Source: Nitrosomonas sp.
GTDB taxonomy: Bacteria; Pseudomonadota; Gammaproteobacteria; Burkholderiales; Nitrosomonadaceae
Reading direction: 5' to 3'
Length of the DNA: 64,000 nucleotides
Assembly: GCA_019635215.1 (NCBI GenBank)
Contig: JAHBZZ010000007.1
Location: 62,001 to 126,000 of the forward strand
The notes below the pieces were generated by a model. The model had not been told where the DNA came from. It was given only the letters and a program-made list of their open reading frames with translations, and searched no databases. Below are positions 18,164 through 28,000 of this stretch, piece by piece. Made by a program: the position numbers and the translations under genes. Numbering within the stretch: position 1 is the first letter of the stretch; each line of letters begins with the position of its first letter.

Positions 18164-18389
18164 TTATATTTAATCAAAAAGGAAATTTCTTACTTCTCTG
18201 AAGTTAAAATCAAGAAATTCTGAATAAAATCATCAAGCCATAAAAATATACAACTATTTAATATTCTAAAGGATTGCCGTTAGCATGATAGTCAATAAAA
18301 CAGCCTCGAATCCGTTATATTCAAATTACTACCGGTAATTCATCGCAAACTCAACCGGCAACCTTAAATACACATCAACTCCGTCAGAT

Positions 18390-19628
18390 ATGTTTGAAAA
18401 CAAACCCATCAAGGTACTGCATGTACTTGATCATTCCCTGCCGTTACATAGTGGCTACACATTCCGCACACGATCGATCTTGACCATACAGCATCAAATG
18501 GGCATAAAGACAGCCATGATCACAGGCTGCAAACACGCTCAAAACAGCGCTTGCGTCGATGCAATTGAATATGTCGACGGACTGACTTTTTATCGCACAT
18601 ATCCAACTTATCTCAGTAAAATCCCCGGTATAAATCAGCTGGACGTCGTTTTGACTCTGAATAAAAGACTTGAATCCGTCATTGCCCGCGAACGACCCGA
18701 TATCCTGCACGCCCATTCACCCTGCCTGAATGGACTGGCAGCGCTCCACGCAGGAAAAAAACATGGCATACCGGTACTCTATGAAATGCGCGCATCGTGG
18801 GAAGATGCGGCCGTAAGTCACGGCACATGCACAGAAAATGATCTGCGGTACAAAATTTCCAGAGCACTGGAGACCTATGTATTAAAACGCGCTGATCATA
18901 TCACCACGATCTGTGAGGGACTAAAAGGCGATATTCAGATACGCGGTATTCCTTCTGAGAAGATGACAGTCATACCCAATGCCGTCAACATCGATCAATT
19001 CAAACCAATAACTGAGAAAGATACTGCGTTATTGACAGATCTCAAACTTGAAGGCAAAAAAATCTACGGATTTATTGGCTCCTTTTATGAATACGAAGGC
19101 TTAGAATTACTCGTCAAGGCAATGCCCGCACTGAAAAATGACTATCCCGATTTGCACCTGCTGCTGGTTGGCGGCGGGCAAACCGAAAATAAACTTAAAG
19201 CAATGGTGGCGCAACTTGATCTCTCCGGCCACGTCACTTTCACAGGTCGCATTAATCATAAAGAAGTAATGCGTTATTACAGCATTATAGATTTATTGGT
19301 TTATCCACGATTGTCAATGCGTCTGACCGATCTGGTCACGCCGCTCAAACCGCTGGAAGCAATGGCAATGGGGCGACCATGCCTGGCTTCTGATGTCGGC
19401 GGTCATAAAGAACTTATAATAGATCAGAAAGATGGTTTATTATTTAAGGCTGGTGATATTGATAGCCTCATCTCACAATTGAGGCAAGCATACACAACAA
19501 GCAATTTTGACGTCATTATTCGAAATGGATTAGATAAAGTAAAAATGGAACGCAACTGGAACGTCAGTGCCGCACCTTACAAATCCATCTATACGGCGTT
19601 ATTGCACAAACAACATACCTCTCGGTAA
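18390..19628 (+). CDS. Glycosyltransferase, exosortase-A-system type (GT4)
   Basis: A 412-aa GT-B fold transferase. The N-terminus VLHVLDHSLPLHSGYTFRTR is characteristic of the PEP-CTERM/exosortase-A-associated glycosyltransferase group. Later motifs include ILHAHSPCLNGLAALHAGKK, VLYEMRASWEDAAV, VIPNAVNIDQFKP (nucleotide-sugar domain start) and the EX7E-type region TPLKPLEAMAMGRPCLASDVGG. It probably adds a sugar to a lipid-linked exopolysaccharide precursor at the cytoplasmic face. It begins a plus-strand cluster with a methyltransferase, a deacetylase and a small protein. Confidence 0.85.
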   Translation: MFENKPIKVLHVLDHSLPLHSGYTFRTRSILTIQHQMGIKTAMITGCKHAQNSACVDAIEYVDGLTFYRTYPTYLSKIPGINQLDVVLTLNKRLESVIARERPDILHAHSPCLNGLAALHAGKKHGIPVLYEMRASWEDAAVSHGTCTENDLRYKISRALETYVLKRADHITTICEGLKGDIQIRGIPSEKMTVIPNAVNIDQFKPITEKDTALLTDLKLEGKKIYGFIGSFYEYEGLELLVKAMPALKNDYPDLHLLLVGGGQTENKLKAMVAQLDLSGHVTFTGRINHKEVMRYYSIIDLLVYPRLSMRLTDLVTPLKPLEAMAMGRPCLASDVGGHKELIIDQKDGLLFKAGDIDSLISQLRQAYTTSNFDVIIRNGLDKVKMERNWNVSAAPYKSIYTALLHKQHTSR

Positions 19629-19653
19629 TCGATATACATTACATTAACGATCA

Positions 19654-20412
19654 ATGAATAAACCGCGTTCATTTGAAAAATTATGGCGCAAGAGATTCGA
19701 AAACTTCGCCGCACGTGCTGAAGACGATGCCGGCATTGCCGGATGGTCGACAACCGGCCTGGATGCACGTTTACGCAAATTCAAGGAGATCTGGAATAAT
19801 AGCCCGGAGCTAAAAAAAAATATCTGGCTGGACGCAGGATGCGGCGCGGGCACTTACACACGCTTTCTCGCCCAGCAGGGTATTGATATCATCGGGCTGG
19901 ATTATTCTTTTCCATCGATACAAAAAGCCAAATCGAGAAGTGACAATTCGATTGCATGGTGCGTAGCGGACATCAATAACATTCCGATCAAACTACACTC
20001 TTTCGATGGCGTCATTTGCTTTGGTGTTATACAAGCACTCGGTAATTCCAATACTGCGATCCAAGGCCTGGCAAAAATAGTCAAACCTGGCGGATATGTC
20101 TGCATAGACGCACTGAACGGTCGATGCCTGCCGCATATCTGGGAGCAATTTATACGCTGGATATTAAATAGACCGATACATTTGCGTTATGAAAACACGC
20201 ACCATCTGTCTCATCTGATGCGGCACAATGGTCTGACCGATATTCAACTCCACTGGCTGCCAATCCTGCCGGCACGCTGGTATCGTTTTCAATGGATTGT
20301 GGAAACGCGCGTCGCCCAATGGATATGGTATCGCATCCCAATCATTGGTCAACTGTTGTGTCATGCATTTATTCTATGCGGAAAACGATCGCAGGATGAA
20401 AACAATACCTAA
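19654..20412 (+). CDS. Class I SAM-dependent methyltransferase in glycan cluster
   Basis: A 252-aa protein. Motif I is LDAGCGAGTYTRFLA, with an acidic residue at the end of strand 2 (IIGLDYS), motif II-like AWCVADINNIPI, and FDGVICFGVIQALGN. The architecture is that of Methyltransf_11/25 proteins. It lies 25 bp after the glycosyltransferase and overlaps the following deacetylase gene by 17 bp, so translation is probably coupled. A role in methylating a sugar or lipid intermediate of the polysaccharide is inferred from context only. Confidence 0.8.
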   Translation: MNKPRSFEKLWRKRFENFAARAEDDAGIAGWSTTGLDARLRKFKEIWNNSPELKKNIWLDAGCGAGTYTRFLAQQGIDIIGLDYSFPSIQKAKSRSDNSIAWCVADINNIPIKLHSFDGVICFGVIQALGNSNTAIQGLAKIVKPGGYVCIDALNGRCLPHIWEQFIRWILNRPIHLRYENTHHLSHLMRHNGLTDIQLHWLPILPARWYRFQWIVETRVAQWIWYRIPIIGQLLCHAFILCGKRSQDENNT

Positions 20413-21415
20413 CTTAGCAGATCGACTAGGCGCCATCCCCGCAAATTTTCTGGCATCAATATTTTCACCTTCGGGCAAGCGCGCGCGATTATCAATCTTG
20501 ATTTACCACAGGGTTCTTACAGAGCCCGATCCATTAACAGGTAATCAGAGTGATAAAAAATTTTTTGACATACAAATTCGCATGCTGTCTCGATATTTCA
20601 ATGTACTGCCATTGTCCGAGGCCATTGAACGACTAAAAGAAAAGAACTTACCCAGCAAAGCAGCTTGCATCACTTTCGATGACGGTTATGCTGACAATGC
20701 CGAAAATGCATTACCTATTTTGCAAAAATACGACGTTCCGGCTACATTCTTTATCGCAGCCGGTTTTATTGATGGCGGTATGATGTGGAATGACAAGATT
20801 ATTGAACTCATCAGGCACGCACCGGGAGACAACCTGAATCTTAGTGCGATCAACCTGGGAAAACATGAAATCGATTCACTTGGGCAGCGCCGTCAGACAA
20901 TGCATACACTGATTAACAAATTGAAATATCAATCGCTTGACGACAGACACACGCTGATCGAACAGCTGTGCCAGTTAATACCGATACCATTACCCGACAC
21001 CATCATGATGACGGCCGATCAACTCAGACAACTTCATCGCGCTGGAATGGAAATTGGTGGCCACACACTCAATCATCCGGTTCTTGCACGTACTGAATAT
21101 GAAACTGCTTATGCTGAGATCGCCAACGGAAAATCAAAACTTGAAGACATCATTCAAGCACCAGTGCGTTTCTTCGCCTACCCCAATGGCAAGCCGGAGC
21201 AGGATTACTTACCTGAGCATGTGGCGATGATTAGAAAAATCGGTTTTGAGGCAGCTTTCGCCACAGCACAGGGTGCTGCGGATTACGGCAGTGACATTTA
21301 TCAGTTGCCCAGATTCACGCCTTGGAATACCGGCCGTACCCGATTTATCTCACGCATGATACACAATATGTTCCGCACTAGTGATACTGTCCCCCTATCT
21401 GAACCGACAAAATAG
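20396..21415 (+). CDS. Polysaccharide deacetylase (NodB domain)
   Basis: Starting at ATG 20396 (overlapping the methyltransferase end by 17 bp) gives 339 aa. The frame is open further upstream, but the overlap start precedes the conserved core LSILIYHRVLTEPDP. The NodB metal-binding motifs are intact: TFDDGYADNAENALPIL (catalytic Asp pair) and GGHTLNHPVLA (H-x3-H). FFAYPNGKPEQDYL matches the later catalytic motif. Such enzymes remove N-acetyl groups from hexosamines in exported or lipid-linked polysaccharides. No signal peptide is obvious. Confidence 0.88.
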   Translation: MKTIPNLADRLGAIPANFLASIFSPSGKRARLSILIYHRVLTEPDPLTGNQSDKKFFDIQIRMLSRYFNVLPLSEAIERLKEKNLPSKAACITFDDGYADNAENALPILQKYDVPATFFIAAGFIDGGMMWNDKIIELIRHAPGDNLNLSAINLGKHEIDSLGQRRQTMHTLINKLKYQSLDDRHTLIEQLCQLIPIPLPDTIMMTADQLRQLHRAGMEIGGHTLNHPVLARTEYETAYAEIANGKSKLEDIIQAPVRFFAYPNGKPEQDYLPEHVAMIRKIGFEAAFATAQGAADYGSDIYQLPRFTPWNTGRTRFISRMIHNMFRTSDTVPLSEPTK

Positions 21416-21422
21416 GCTGTTC

Positions 21423-21704
21423 ATGCAACCCACCGTACTCATCAATCACCACCGTCAAACAGCCATAATCGTTGCGAAACAAGGCAACAAATTGCAACTG
21501 ATCAAACTGGAAAAAGGACAATTAACTGTATCATCACTGACAGCGGCTAAAATTGAAACCTTAGGTTACCGAGTCAGCGATTACTCACCATGCGAAGCCG
21601 CACAGACTTATCTCAGGCATGGCGCAGGTGTCAGCAAACGCGCCAGAATGTATCTGGAACAAATCGTACACAATAGAATTCCTGGCACTCTCAATCTGAT
21701 ATAG
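21423..21704 (+). CDS. Small conserved-looking hypothetical protein
   Basis: A 93-aa ORF starting at ATG 21423, only 7 bp after the deacetylase stop, beginning MQPTVLINHHRQTAIIVAKQ. It has no signal peptide or membrane segment and ends in a basic region (GVSKRARMYLEQIVHNRIP). The tight spacing behind the deacetylase and the open frame support a real gene. I do not recognise a family. Possibly a small accessory factor of the glycan cluster. Confidence 0.5.
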   Translation: MQPTVLINHHRQTAIIVAKQGNKLQLIKLEKGQLTVSSLTAAKIETLGYRVSDYSPCEAAQTYLRHGAGVSKRARMYLEQIVHNRIPGTLNLI

Positions 21705-21902
21705 ATTTGCTATCTGCTCTTATCGCAGCTTCACTCCAATTCTGTCTTACATAGACTGCTCACAGGGCATCCGCCAATTACTGGGCGAAACGCCACCAAA
21801 CTTTTCACCGTACACGTTCCGCACATTGGAAACCAATTATATTTTCATACAACGAAACCCGTTCCGGTTCCGTCTTCGCGGGTTTCTATATCCTCATGTG
21901 GC

Positions 21903-22199
21903 TCAGGACTTATCGTATAATCGCGATAAAGCTATATCGTAGATTTCATTGCGATTACGTTTACCGATAGTGATTACCGTTACCGTGATAATCCGATCGT
22001 CAACGGTATACACAAGCCGATATCCAAGCTGACGTAGCTTGATTTTATATGTATTTTTAGCTCCGGATAAAGCAGCTGAAGACACATGTGGATTTTCCAG
22101 TCGTTCTCTGAGTTTTTTCTTGAATTGCGCTTTAATGGTGTGACCCAGTTTTTCCCATTCTTTAAGCGCGGATTTTTTGAATTCCAGCCTATAGCTCAT
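21903..22199 (-). CDS. relE: RelE/StbE-family toxin
   Basis: A 98-aa type II toxin starting at ATG 22199; the longer frame to 22265 lies inside the antitoxin gene and is unlikely. Motifs FKKSALKEWEKLG, KIKLRQLGYRLVYTV and VITIGKRNRNEIY follow E. coli RelE closely, including the basic Lys/Arg residues and the final Arg/Tyr used in ribosome-dependent mRNA cleavage. It overlaps the antitoxin stop by 11 bp. Activity is inferred from family membership. Confidence 0.9.
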   Translation of the reverse strand: MSYRLEFKKSALKEWEKLGHTIKAQFKKKLRERLENPHVSSAALSGAKNTYKIKLRQLGYRLVYTVDDRIITVTVITIGKRNRNEIYDIALSRLYDKS

Positions 22200-22437
22200 C
22201 GAGTGAAACTTTAATACCGGGTTCATCCTTGCGTTCTTTAACGATCCTGAGTAGCTCAGTATCATCGAGCAATTCCATCATTGCCTCGTAGGCTGCTGCG
22301 GGTACGCAATAAAAGACTGGCTCATTGTGGTTCAAAACAGCGATGGGCATGCCATCACCGCTGGTGACAACCTTCATTGGGTTTGCCTTAAGCTCGGATA
22401 TACTGGCAGCAATTTCGGTGAGTATTTGATTGGGCAT
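22189..22437 (-). CDS. Antitoxin, StbD (Phd/YefM-like) family
   Basis: An 82-aa antitoxin: PNQILTEIAASISELKANPM (DNA-binding N-terminus), then IAVLNHNEPVFYCVPAAAYEAM, then an acidic toxin-wrapping tail ending KVSLDEL. The closest named type is StbD of the StbDE module, paired with a RelE-fold toxin as here. Antitoxin-first order with overlap to relE is typical. A promoter and palindromic operator lie just upstream (22464-22495). Confidence 0.9.
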   Translation of the reverse strand: MPNQILTEIAASISELKANPMKVVTSGDGMPIAVLNHNEPVFYCVPAAAYEAMMELLDDTELLRIVKERKDEPGIKVSLDEL

Positions 22438-22463
22438 GATTTATGTCCTTACAATAGCATAAT

Positions 22464-22495
22464 GAGACCTGATTATAGTACTCAATAATGGTCTC
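22464..22495 (-). promoter_or_regulatory. Promoter/operator of the toxin-antitoxin operon
   Basis: On the minus strand a TATAAT (-10, 22477-22472) has a weak -35 (TTTACG) 17 bp before it. Lying across the spacer and -10 is an interrupted inverted repeat: GAGACC (22464-22469) with ATTAT (22472-22476) against ATAAT-GGTCTC (22485-22495). The site lies 27-58 bp before the antitoxin start, where an antitoxin or TA complex would autorepress. The remainder of the 300-bp gap up to the luxR-type gene shows no gene. Confidence 0.65.
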
Positions 22496-22737
22496 GTAAA
22501 GACTATGATCAGTCGTGCATGACGATTGCACTACGCACTGACATGAAAAAATGCACTGCTGTAATTTTGTCAGCTTACACTTTTTAACGATACAAACGGA
22601 ATCGAAAACCGGTAGATACCGGATTTTTACATACATCCGTTTTGACTATAACCCGCACAGCGATTATTATCACCCTCTAATTACCCGATATTTAACCGGA
22701 TTTTTATATATATTTATCGAATATTCCCAGCGCCTTC

Positions 22738-23520
22738 ATGCAATCTACAGAAATTGTCTTATCAAATTTCCTCAGAGAAATCGGGTTGGCTAAGAATACC
22801 GAAGAAATGTTCGCCGCACTGGAAAAAGCGGCATTGTCGCTTGGCTTTGATCATATTTCGTATACCTACGTCCCTTTAGTTATCGGAAACAATTTAAACC
22901 AGCTATCCCCCATATTTCTTATTTCACAATCCTATGAGAAGAAATTCATTACACATTACGCTGCAGAAAATTTTGGCCAGGATGACTTCACAATCAAAAG
23001 GATACAAAACGGTGATCTCGAATCCATGATCTGGTGGGATGAATCAAAAAAACAAACATTAACGCACAAAGAAAGCAGGGTGATAGAAGTTGCACGCTAC
23101 GATTACGGCATCCAACACGGCATTACAATACCCACTCACAGCAGTAAAAAAGGCATTGCCGGCGTGAGCGTTACAAGCACTGAAAAAGACAGAACCTTCA
23201 CCATACTTTGTAAGGAAAAACTGGAACACATGTGCATCATCGCGCAAATTTTCAGCGATAGAATTTTAGTTTCACCGAATATGCACATGCGTTTTATCCA
23301 GCCGTTTCTTAAAACTCTGACAAACACAGAAATAATTGTATTAAAGAAGCTTTCTCAAGGTTTAGTGCCTAAAGTCATTGCACATCAACTCAACAGTTCA
23401 CCAAATTATATCAATCACGTCATTACCCGACTCCGTGAAAAATTCGGCAGCCTCACACGGGATCAGTTGCTTTACTACGCTGGTCTAATTAATTTTGATG
23501 AAATTTACCCTGGGGGTTAA
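22738..23520 (+). CDS. LuxR-family regulator with autoinducer-binding domain
   Basis: A 260-aa two-domain regulator. The N-terminal ~170 residues follow the Autoind_bind fold (LGFDHISYTYVPL, KKFITHYAAENFGQDDFTIKR, WWDES, YDYGIQHGITIPTHSSKKGIAGVSV), with the usual Tyr, Asp, Trp and Gly positions recognisable, although DDF replaces the common DP. The C-terminal GerE-type helix-turn-helix (LTNTEIIVLKKLSQGLVPKVIAHQL, then VITRLREKFG) is divergent, with YINHVI in place of the usual TVxxH recognition-helix start. No luxI is adjacent. It may respond to an exogenous signal or to the product of the acyl-synthase gene at 52756. Confidence 0.85.
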   Translation: MQSTEIVLSNFLREIGLAKNTEEMFAALEKAALSLGFDHISYTYVPLVIGNNLNQLSPIFLISQSYEKKFITHYAAENFGQDDFTIKRIQNGDLESMIWWDESKKQTLTHKESRVIEVARYDYGIQHGITIPTHSSKKGIAGVSVTSTEKDRTFTILCKEKLEHMCIIAQIFSDRILVSPNMHMRFIQPFLKTLTNTEIIVLKKLSQGLVPKVIAHQLNSSPNYINHVITRLREKFGSLTRDQLLYYAGLINFDEIYPGG

Positions 23521-23588
23521 ACACCATAATAATTGAATTGACAAGATCAAAAGCCAGGATCCGATTGCATCTCCATTATTTCACTAAC

Positions 23589-24914
23589 TCATAAGAACAC
23601 GCCGCCAGTATCGGTAAATAAATCGGTTCTGCCGGTTTCGATCAGCTCCAGCATCGATACCGTGGTAACACCGATCAGTGACGTAATCAGAATATCATCA
23701 AAATCATTTCGCATAATGTCATCAATCAGCCCATCGGTAACCTGATATACGCCCCGCGCCAGTTGGGCATCATCCCTGTAGATGGGATCTGATGATGGAT
23801 CGCCAAAAACATCGTTCATCAACGCGGTAAATTCGGATGTGACTGTATCGTCGATTGGGTCGGGATGGGAACCAAGATAGGAAACAATCTGAAAAATCTC
23901 CGATTCGTCTATAGCCCGGAATGCATTGATCAGCGTGCCATAAATCAGCGATTCCATCGTTTCCCGGGTTGCCGGCAGATTCGACAAATGCGCGACACCC
24001 AGTTCTTCAGCAGTAAATACACCGTCCGATGCACCCTGGTAATTGCTGGGATTGAAAACTGCGGCATAATCGGGCTCATACGCATCGGGCAAAATATTCG
24101 CTCGTAATGCATCGGTAGACAAAACCCCTGAATTGGCATTGAACACGATCAAATGACTTAACGACGCCAGATTGTCCGGCAACAATTTATGACCGCTAGG
24201 AATAATTGGCGGAATGACACCGTTCAACTCATCGGTATTCATGCCAAACGAAGCAAAGAAGCCGCGAATGACATCGGTAGAAAAACCGCTAATCTCGCTG
24301 AGCATGGGTGCCGTCACACCAAATTGTTTCGCCGTGGAAAAGATCACAGTCGGTTGGCTGGTGTTTGACAGAATAAAATCTTTGGCTTGCTGAACCGTGA
24401 CACCGTAAGTGGCTAAATGCGTCTGTGCTAATGAGGGCGTAACACCACCCGTGTTATTTGATGGGGCAGTGTCGATATCTTCGTAGATGGACAAACTATA
24501 GAAAGAAAACGGATCTGTTTCATTGAATTGCCAACCCGGACTTATATAATACGCACCTGTATAAGGAGCCACCCAATTCCATATCACATCAGGCTGGCCT
24601 AGGGAAGAGCTACCGTCATCAGATTCATTGTTATCCAGAATCGCATTGCCTTGACCATCATATAGGAATACAACAGGGTCTCCGAAGCTATTCACGAAAA
24701 TATCATACGTTGCGCCTTCAATCGCGCTGAATCGATAAAGTGCATCGGGAATATCTCCAAAATTTCCATGCGTGCCTCTGACGACTATAACATTGTTGTC
24801 CCACTCAAGCGCAACTGAAGTGCTTTCGTAAGGACTCAGGGACAACATAACCGCCCCAGCCATCTGCTCAGCAGTCAGATCAGGATAATTATCGAGTGTT
24901 TCATAAGTTGCCAA
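23589..24914 (-). CDS. Acidic, probably secreted protein with PPC-like domain, unknown function
   Basis: A 441-aa, strongly acidic protein with few cysteines and no classical signal peptide. Residues ~55-155 (YRFSAIEGATYDIFVNSFGD, VVFLYDGQGNAILDNNES, VAPYTGAYYIS) resemble a bacterial pre-peptidase C-terminal (PPC) beta-sandwich. A middle part (YGVTVQQAKDFIL, SEISGFSTDVIRGFF) looks helical, and the C-terminal half is unassigned. It is the last gene of the giant-protein array, 120 bp after the 2820-aa gene and behind a terminator hairpin. Type I-like export or association with the giant proteins is inference. Confidence 0.6.
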   Translation of the reverse strand: MATYETLDNYPDLTAEQMAGAVMLSLSPYESTSVALEWDNNVIVVRGTHGNFGDIPDALYRFSAIEGATYDIFVNSFGDPVVFLYDGQGNAILDNNESDDGSSSLGQPDVIWNWVAPYTGAYYISPGWQFNETDPFSFYSLSIYEDIDTAPSNNTGGVTPSLAQTHLATYGVTVQQAKDFILSNTSQPTVIFSTAKQFGVTAPMLSEISGFSTDVIRGFFASFGMNTDELNGVIPPIIPSGHKLLPDNLASLSHLIVFNANSGVLSTDALRANILPDAYEPDYAAVFNPSNYQGASDGVFTAEELGVAHLSNLPATRETMESLIYGTLINAFRAIDESEIFQIVSYLGSHPDPIDDTVTSEFTALMNDVFGDPSSDPIYRDDAQLARGVYQVTDGLIDDIMRNDFDDILITSLIGVTTVSMLELIETGRTDLFTDTGGVFL

Positions 24915-24981
24915 TTTGGTTTCCCCTTAAAAACAGATGGTCGTTGTATACAATAAAAAAAACCGATTTGCATCAATCAAG

Positions 24982-25016
24982 TCCCGTTACGTTATTAAAC
25001 AGCACACGTAACGGGA
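24982..25016 (-). terminator. Hairpin terminator after the 2820-aa gene
   Basis: An 11-bp perfect inverted repeat (24982-24992 TCCCGTTACGT against 25006-25016 ACGTAACGGGA) with a 13-nt loop lies 19 bp past the stop codon at 25035. On the minus strand a run of eight T follows about 15 nt further on. It is probably a transcript end separating the giant gene from the 441-aa gene. Confidence 0.55.
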
Positions 25017-25034
25017 AACACCAAACGATACCTG

Positions 25035-28000
25035 TTAAGCAGCTGTTCCTACCAGCGTTATTTCACCGAATTCAAATTCGACGGCATCCACCAGATATTC
25101 GCTGGCATCCCAAACACCGTTACCCAGATTCTGGGGATCGCTCTGATACTGTCCGGTTGAATCGGACAAGCCGCCGAAGATGAAATCAGTGCCGTTGTAA
25201 ACACCCGCAGTCAGAACAGCGGCAGAGAAACCGGAACCGTGTTCAAGCGTGATTTGCTGATCACTGGCAAATGCATCCGCATTGAAAATCAATTCATCAA
25301 CCACCAGACCGGCATCATCCAGCAATTGCAGCCTGCCCGCATCGAAATGACCGTTGGAACTGTTACCATCAAGACGGGACAAATCAATGGTGACTTTGGT
25401 CGCCGCCTGATCCAGGTCGAAACGCAGTGCTTCCGTACCGTCGATTTCCTGGCGGATCGTACTGGAGGCTAACGTCTGACCGCTCACACCCAGATCACCA
25501 CCAAAGATATCGCCACCGCTGAGTACACCGGCATTGTTTCCGTGAAATGCAGCGCCGCTCCAGGTTTCGGTGGTATCCAGATAATCGGCTTTGTGACTGA
25601 TACTGACCGCTTCATCTGTCCAGGCATTTTCCCACGCATTCGGATCAGAACGGGAAACGCGCAACGGCGCATCGCCGATGCTGACGATTACCGGCTCTAT
25701 AGTTCCTTCGACATTGATGACCAATTGCCCGTCAACAGTGGTCAGGCCATCACTAACGGAATACACAAGATTTTCTGTGCCGAAAAAACCGGCATCAGGC
25801 GTGTAGGTGAATGATCCATCCGCCGACACATTCAGAATGCCATTTGCCGGATCAGAGACAGACACGACCTGTAATAAATCACCATCGTCGTCAGTATCGT
25901 TAGCCAGCAAACCGGATACCGCATCGATATTCAACGTATTGCCTGCCTGCACGACGTAAGTATCGTCGCCCGCTACCGGCGCATCGGGAACAGGTCCGAC
26001 TTCAACCAGCACCGTCCCCAGCACCGCGTTACCCATCCCATCGCCCAGTTGATATGAAATCACCGTTTCGCCACTGAATCCCTGCGCAGGCGTAAAGCGA
26101 AGCAGATCATTCACCACTTCAACCGTGCCGCCGTTTACATCGCCTGCGCCGAGAATGACAAGTGTATCGCCTTCGGGATCTTCGTCGTTTGCCAGCACAT
26201 CGATATCGACGGTACCGTCTTCGTCTACGGAGGCATTGTCCGGATTGGCTATAGGCGCTTCGTTCACTTCAACTGGAACAATGAGCCCAAAATCAGTCTC
26301 GGGATTAAAATCCGGATCAAATGCCGGGATATCCTGAGTTGCCTCGGCGAACGCCGGATCACCTGACAATGCCACATCAAGAACCGTCGTTTCGAACTCA
26401 AATGTTCCGGGAACCAGACCGGCATCTCGGGCAATCTGCTCTGCGGCGGCCCGAACCACTGGATCAAGATCATTGAGCGTGACTATCTCACGTGGGAAGC
26501 TTAGATCCGTAAATGTCTCTGTACTTTCACCTTCCAGGTAGTCGAAAAAGGATTCCTCATTCGTAATCCGCCAGTTGTCTGCAAAAACGCCATAGAGGTC
26601 AGTTGCTGCAACAGGCTGAGTGAGCACCGTACCATCACGAAGTGCGAGATCATTTTCGCGAATACCATCCGCGTTCCCAAACAACCCCTCGACACCAGCC
26701 CCCCGCTCTGGAGCAAGAAAGTTCTGGATTGTCAGAAAATCGGTGAAGCCGCGCCGAACAGCAGCAACAACGCCATCACCGAACTCGTTGGTAACGACGT
26801 AGGTATTGCCATTGCGATAGACGCTGCCATTCCCAACGGCGATGCTTTCGCCATTTTTCAGTTCCACGGCTTCACCATTAATGACCAGAGGGATAATTCG
26901 ATCTGCATAGACCCCAACCGTATTACCGTTAATAACTGTCGCAACTGCGGAGTTGACCGAAACCAAATTATTTCCGGGAAGTGGGGATTGCCGTACCTGG
27001 AACTCAAATTCATCGTTCTGGCCTCGGAACATAATAAACTCACCCACAGTTTGAAATGAGTACCCCAAACCGTCAAAAGTTTGAATATGTGGATCACCTC
27101 CCGTTCTCGGTCGGGGAATCGCTTCAGGAGATACGGAACCACCACCTAGTGGAGGCTGTTCTACAGGTGACGCATCCGACACAGGATTGCTTGTAGGTTT
27201 GTCCTCCGTAGCATCTTCAAGAGCTTGTTTAACTAGCTCTCCATTTTCTAAAGCTTGATCAATTGCATCAGCTGCTTCAGCCAGTTTTTTTAACGTTCCT
27301 CCAATGACACTTGCACCCGACCGTGCAGCAGCAACTACTTTATTGACAAGAATACCATCAACCAAAGTGTCGGCACCATCCTTAAGATTTTGGCCATAAT
27401 CCCGTTGGTAAGCTTCAAGTTCTTCATCTGTTATGCTATCACTCAAATTATAATTGCTTCGCCTATCTTCTCGATCTTTTGCTTTTTGGATTGCATCGTA
27501 GGTAAATGCCCCAAATGCAACTATAGCAGCTGCAACTGCCCACCAATCACCATTCGGATCCACATATTCGTTAGGAGAGTTAAGAGCGAAGCGGTACATG
27601 TTCTCAGGATCCCCGTTTAACCATTTAGGATCTTCAGATTGAAACCTTCCGAGATTATCAGAGTAGTGTCGAGCCCTCATAAACGTGAGTCCATCGCTAT
27701 CCTCAGCAACCCCCAATACCCCATTAAATTCGAAACTGTTGGCAAGACTTTCGACTTCAAAGAGTTCCGTCCCAAACGGCGTAAAAACATAATGGTTCTG
27801 AATATCACCCGACGCCCCGGTCAAAGTCGTAACCGTGCCCACCGCATCCGCATCATAGTAGGCATCCTGCCCGCCAATCTCGCCCGCGGCCAAGCCCAGC
27901 CCATGCGTGTAAGAAGCACTGAGCGACCCGCCAGTAAATTCAGACACGACGTCACCAAGCCCGAACGGATCGACCAGATATTCCGTCTCAACGCCATCGA

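Noticed and set aside
22559-22573. Possible lux-box (CTG-N9-CAG) upstream of the LuxR-type gene
   Set aside because: The arms match each other at only a few positions and the spacing is 15 rather than ~16-20 bp; too weak to call.
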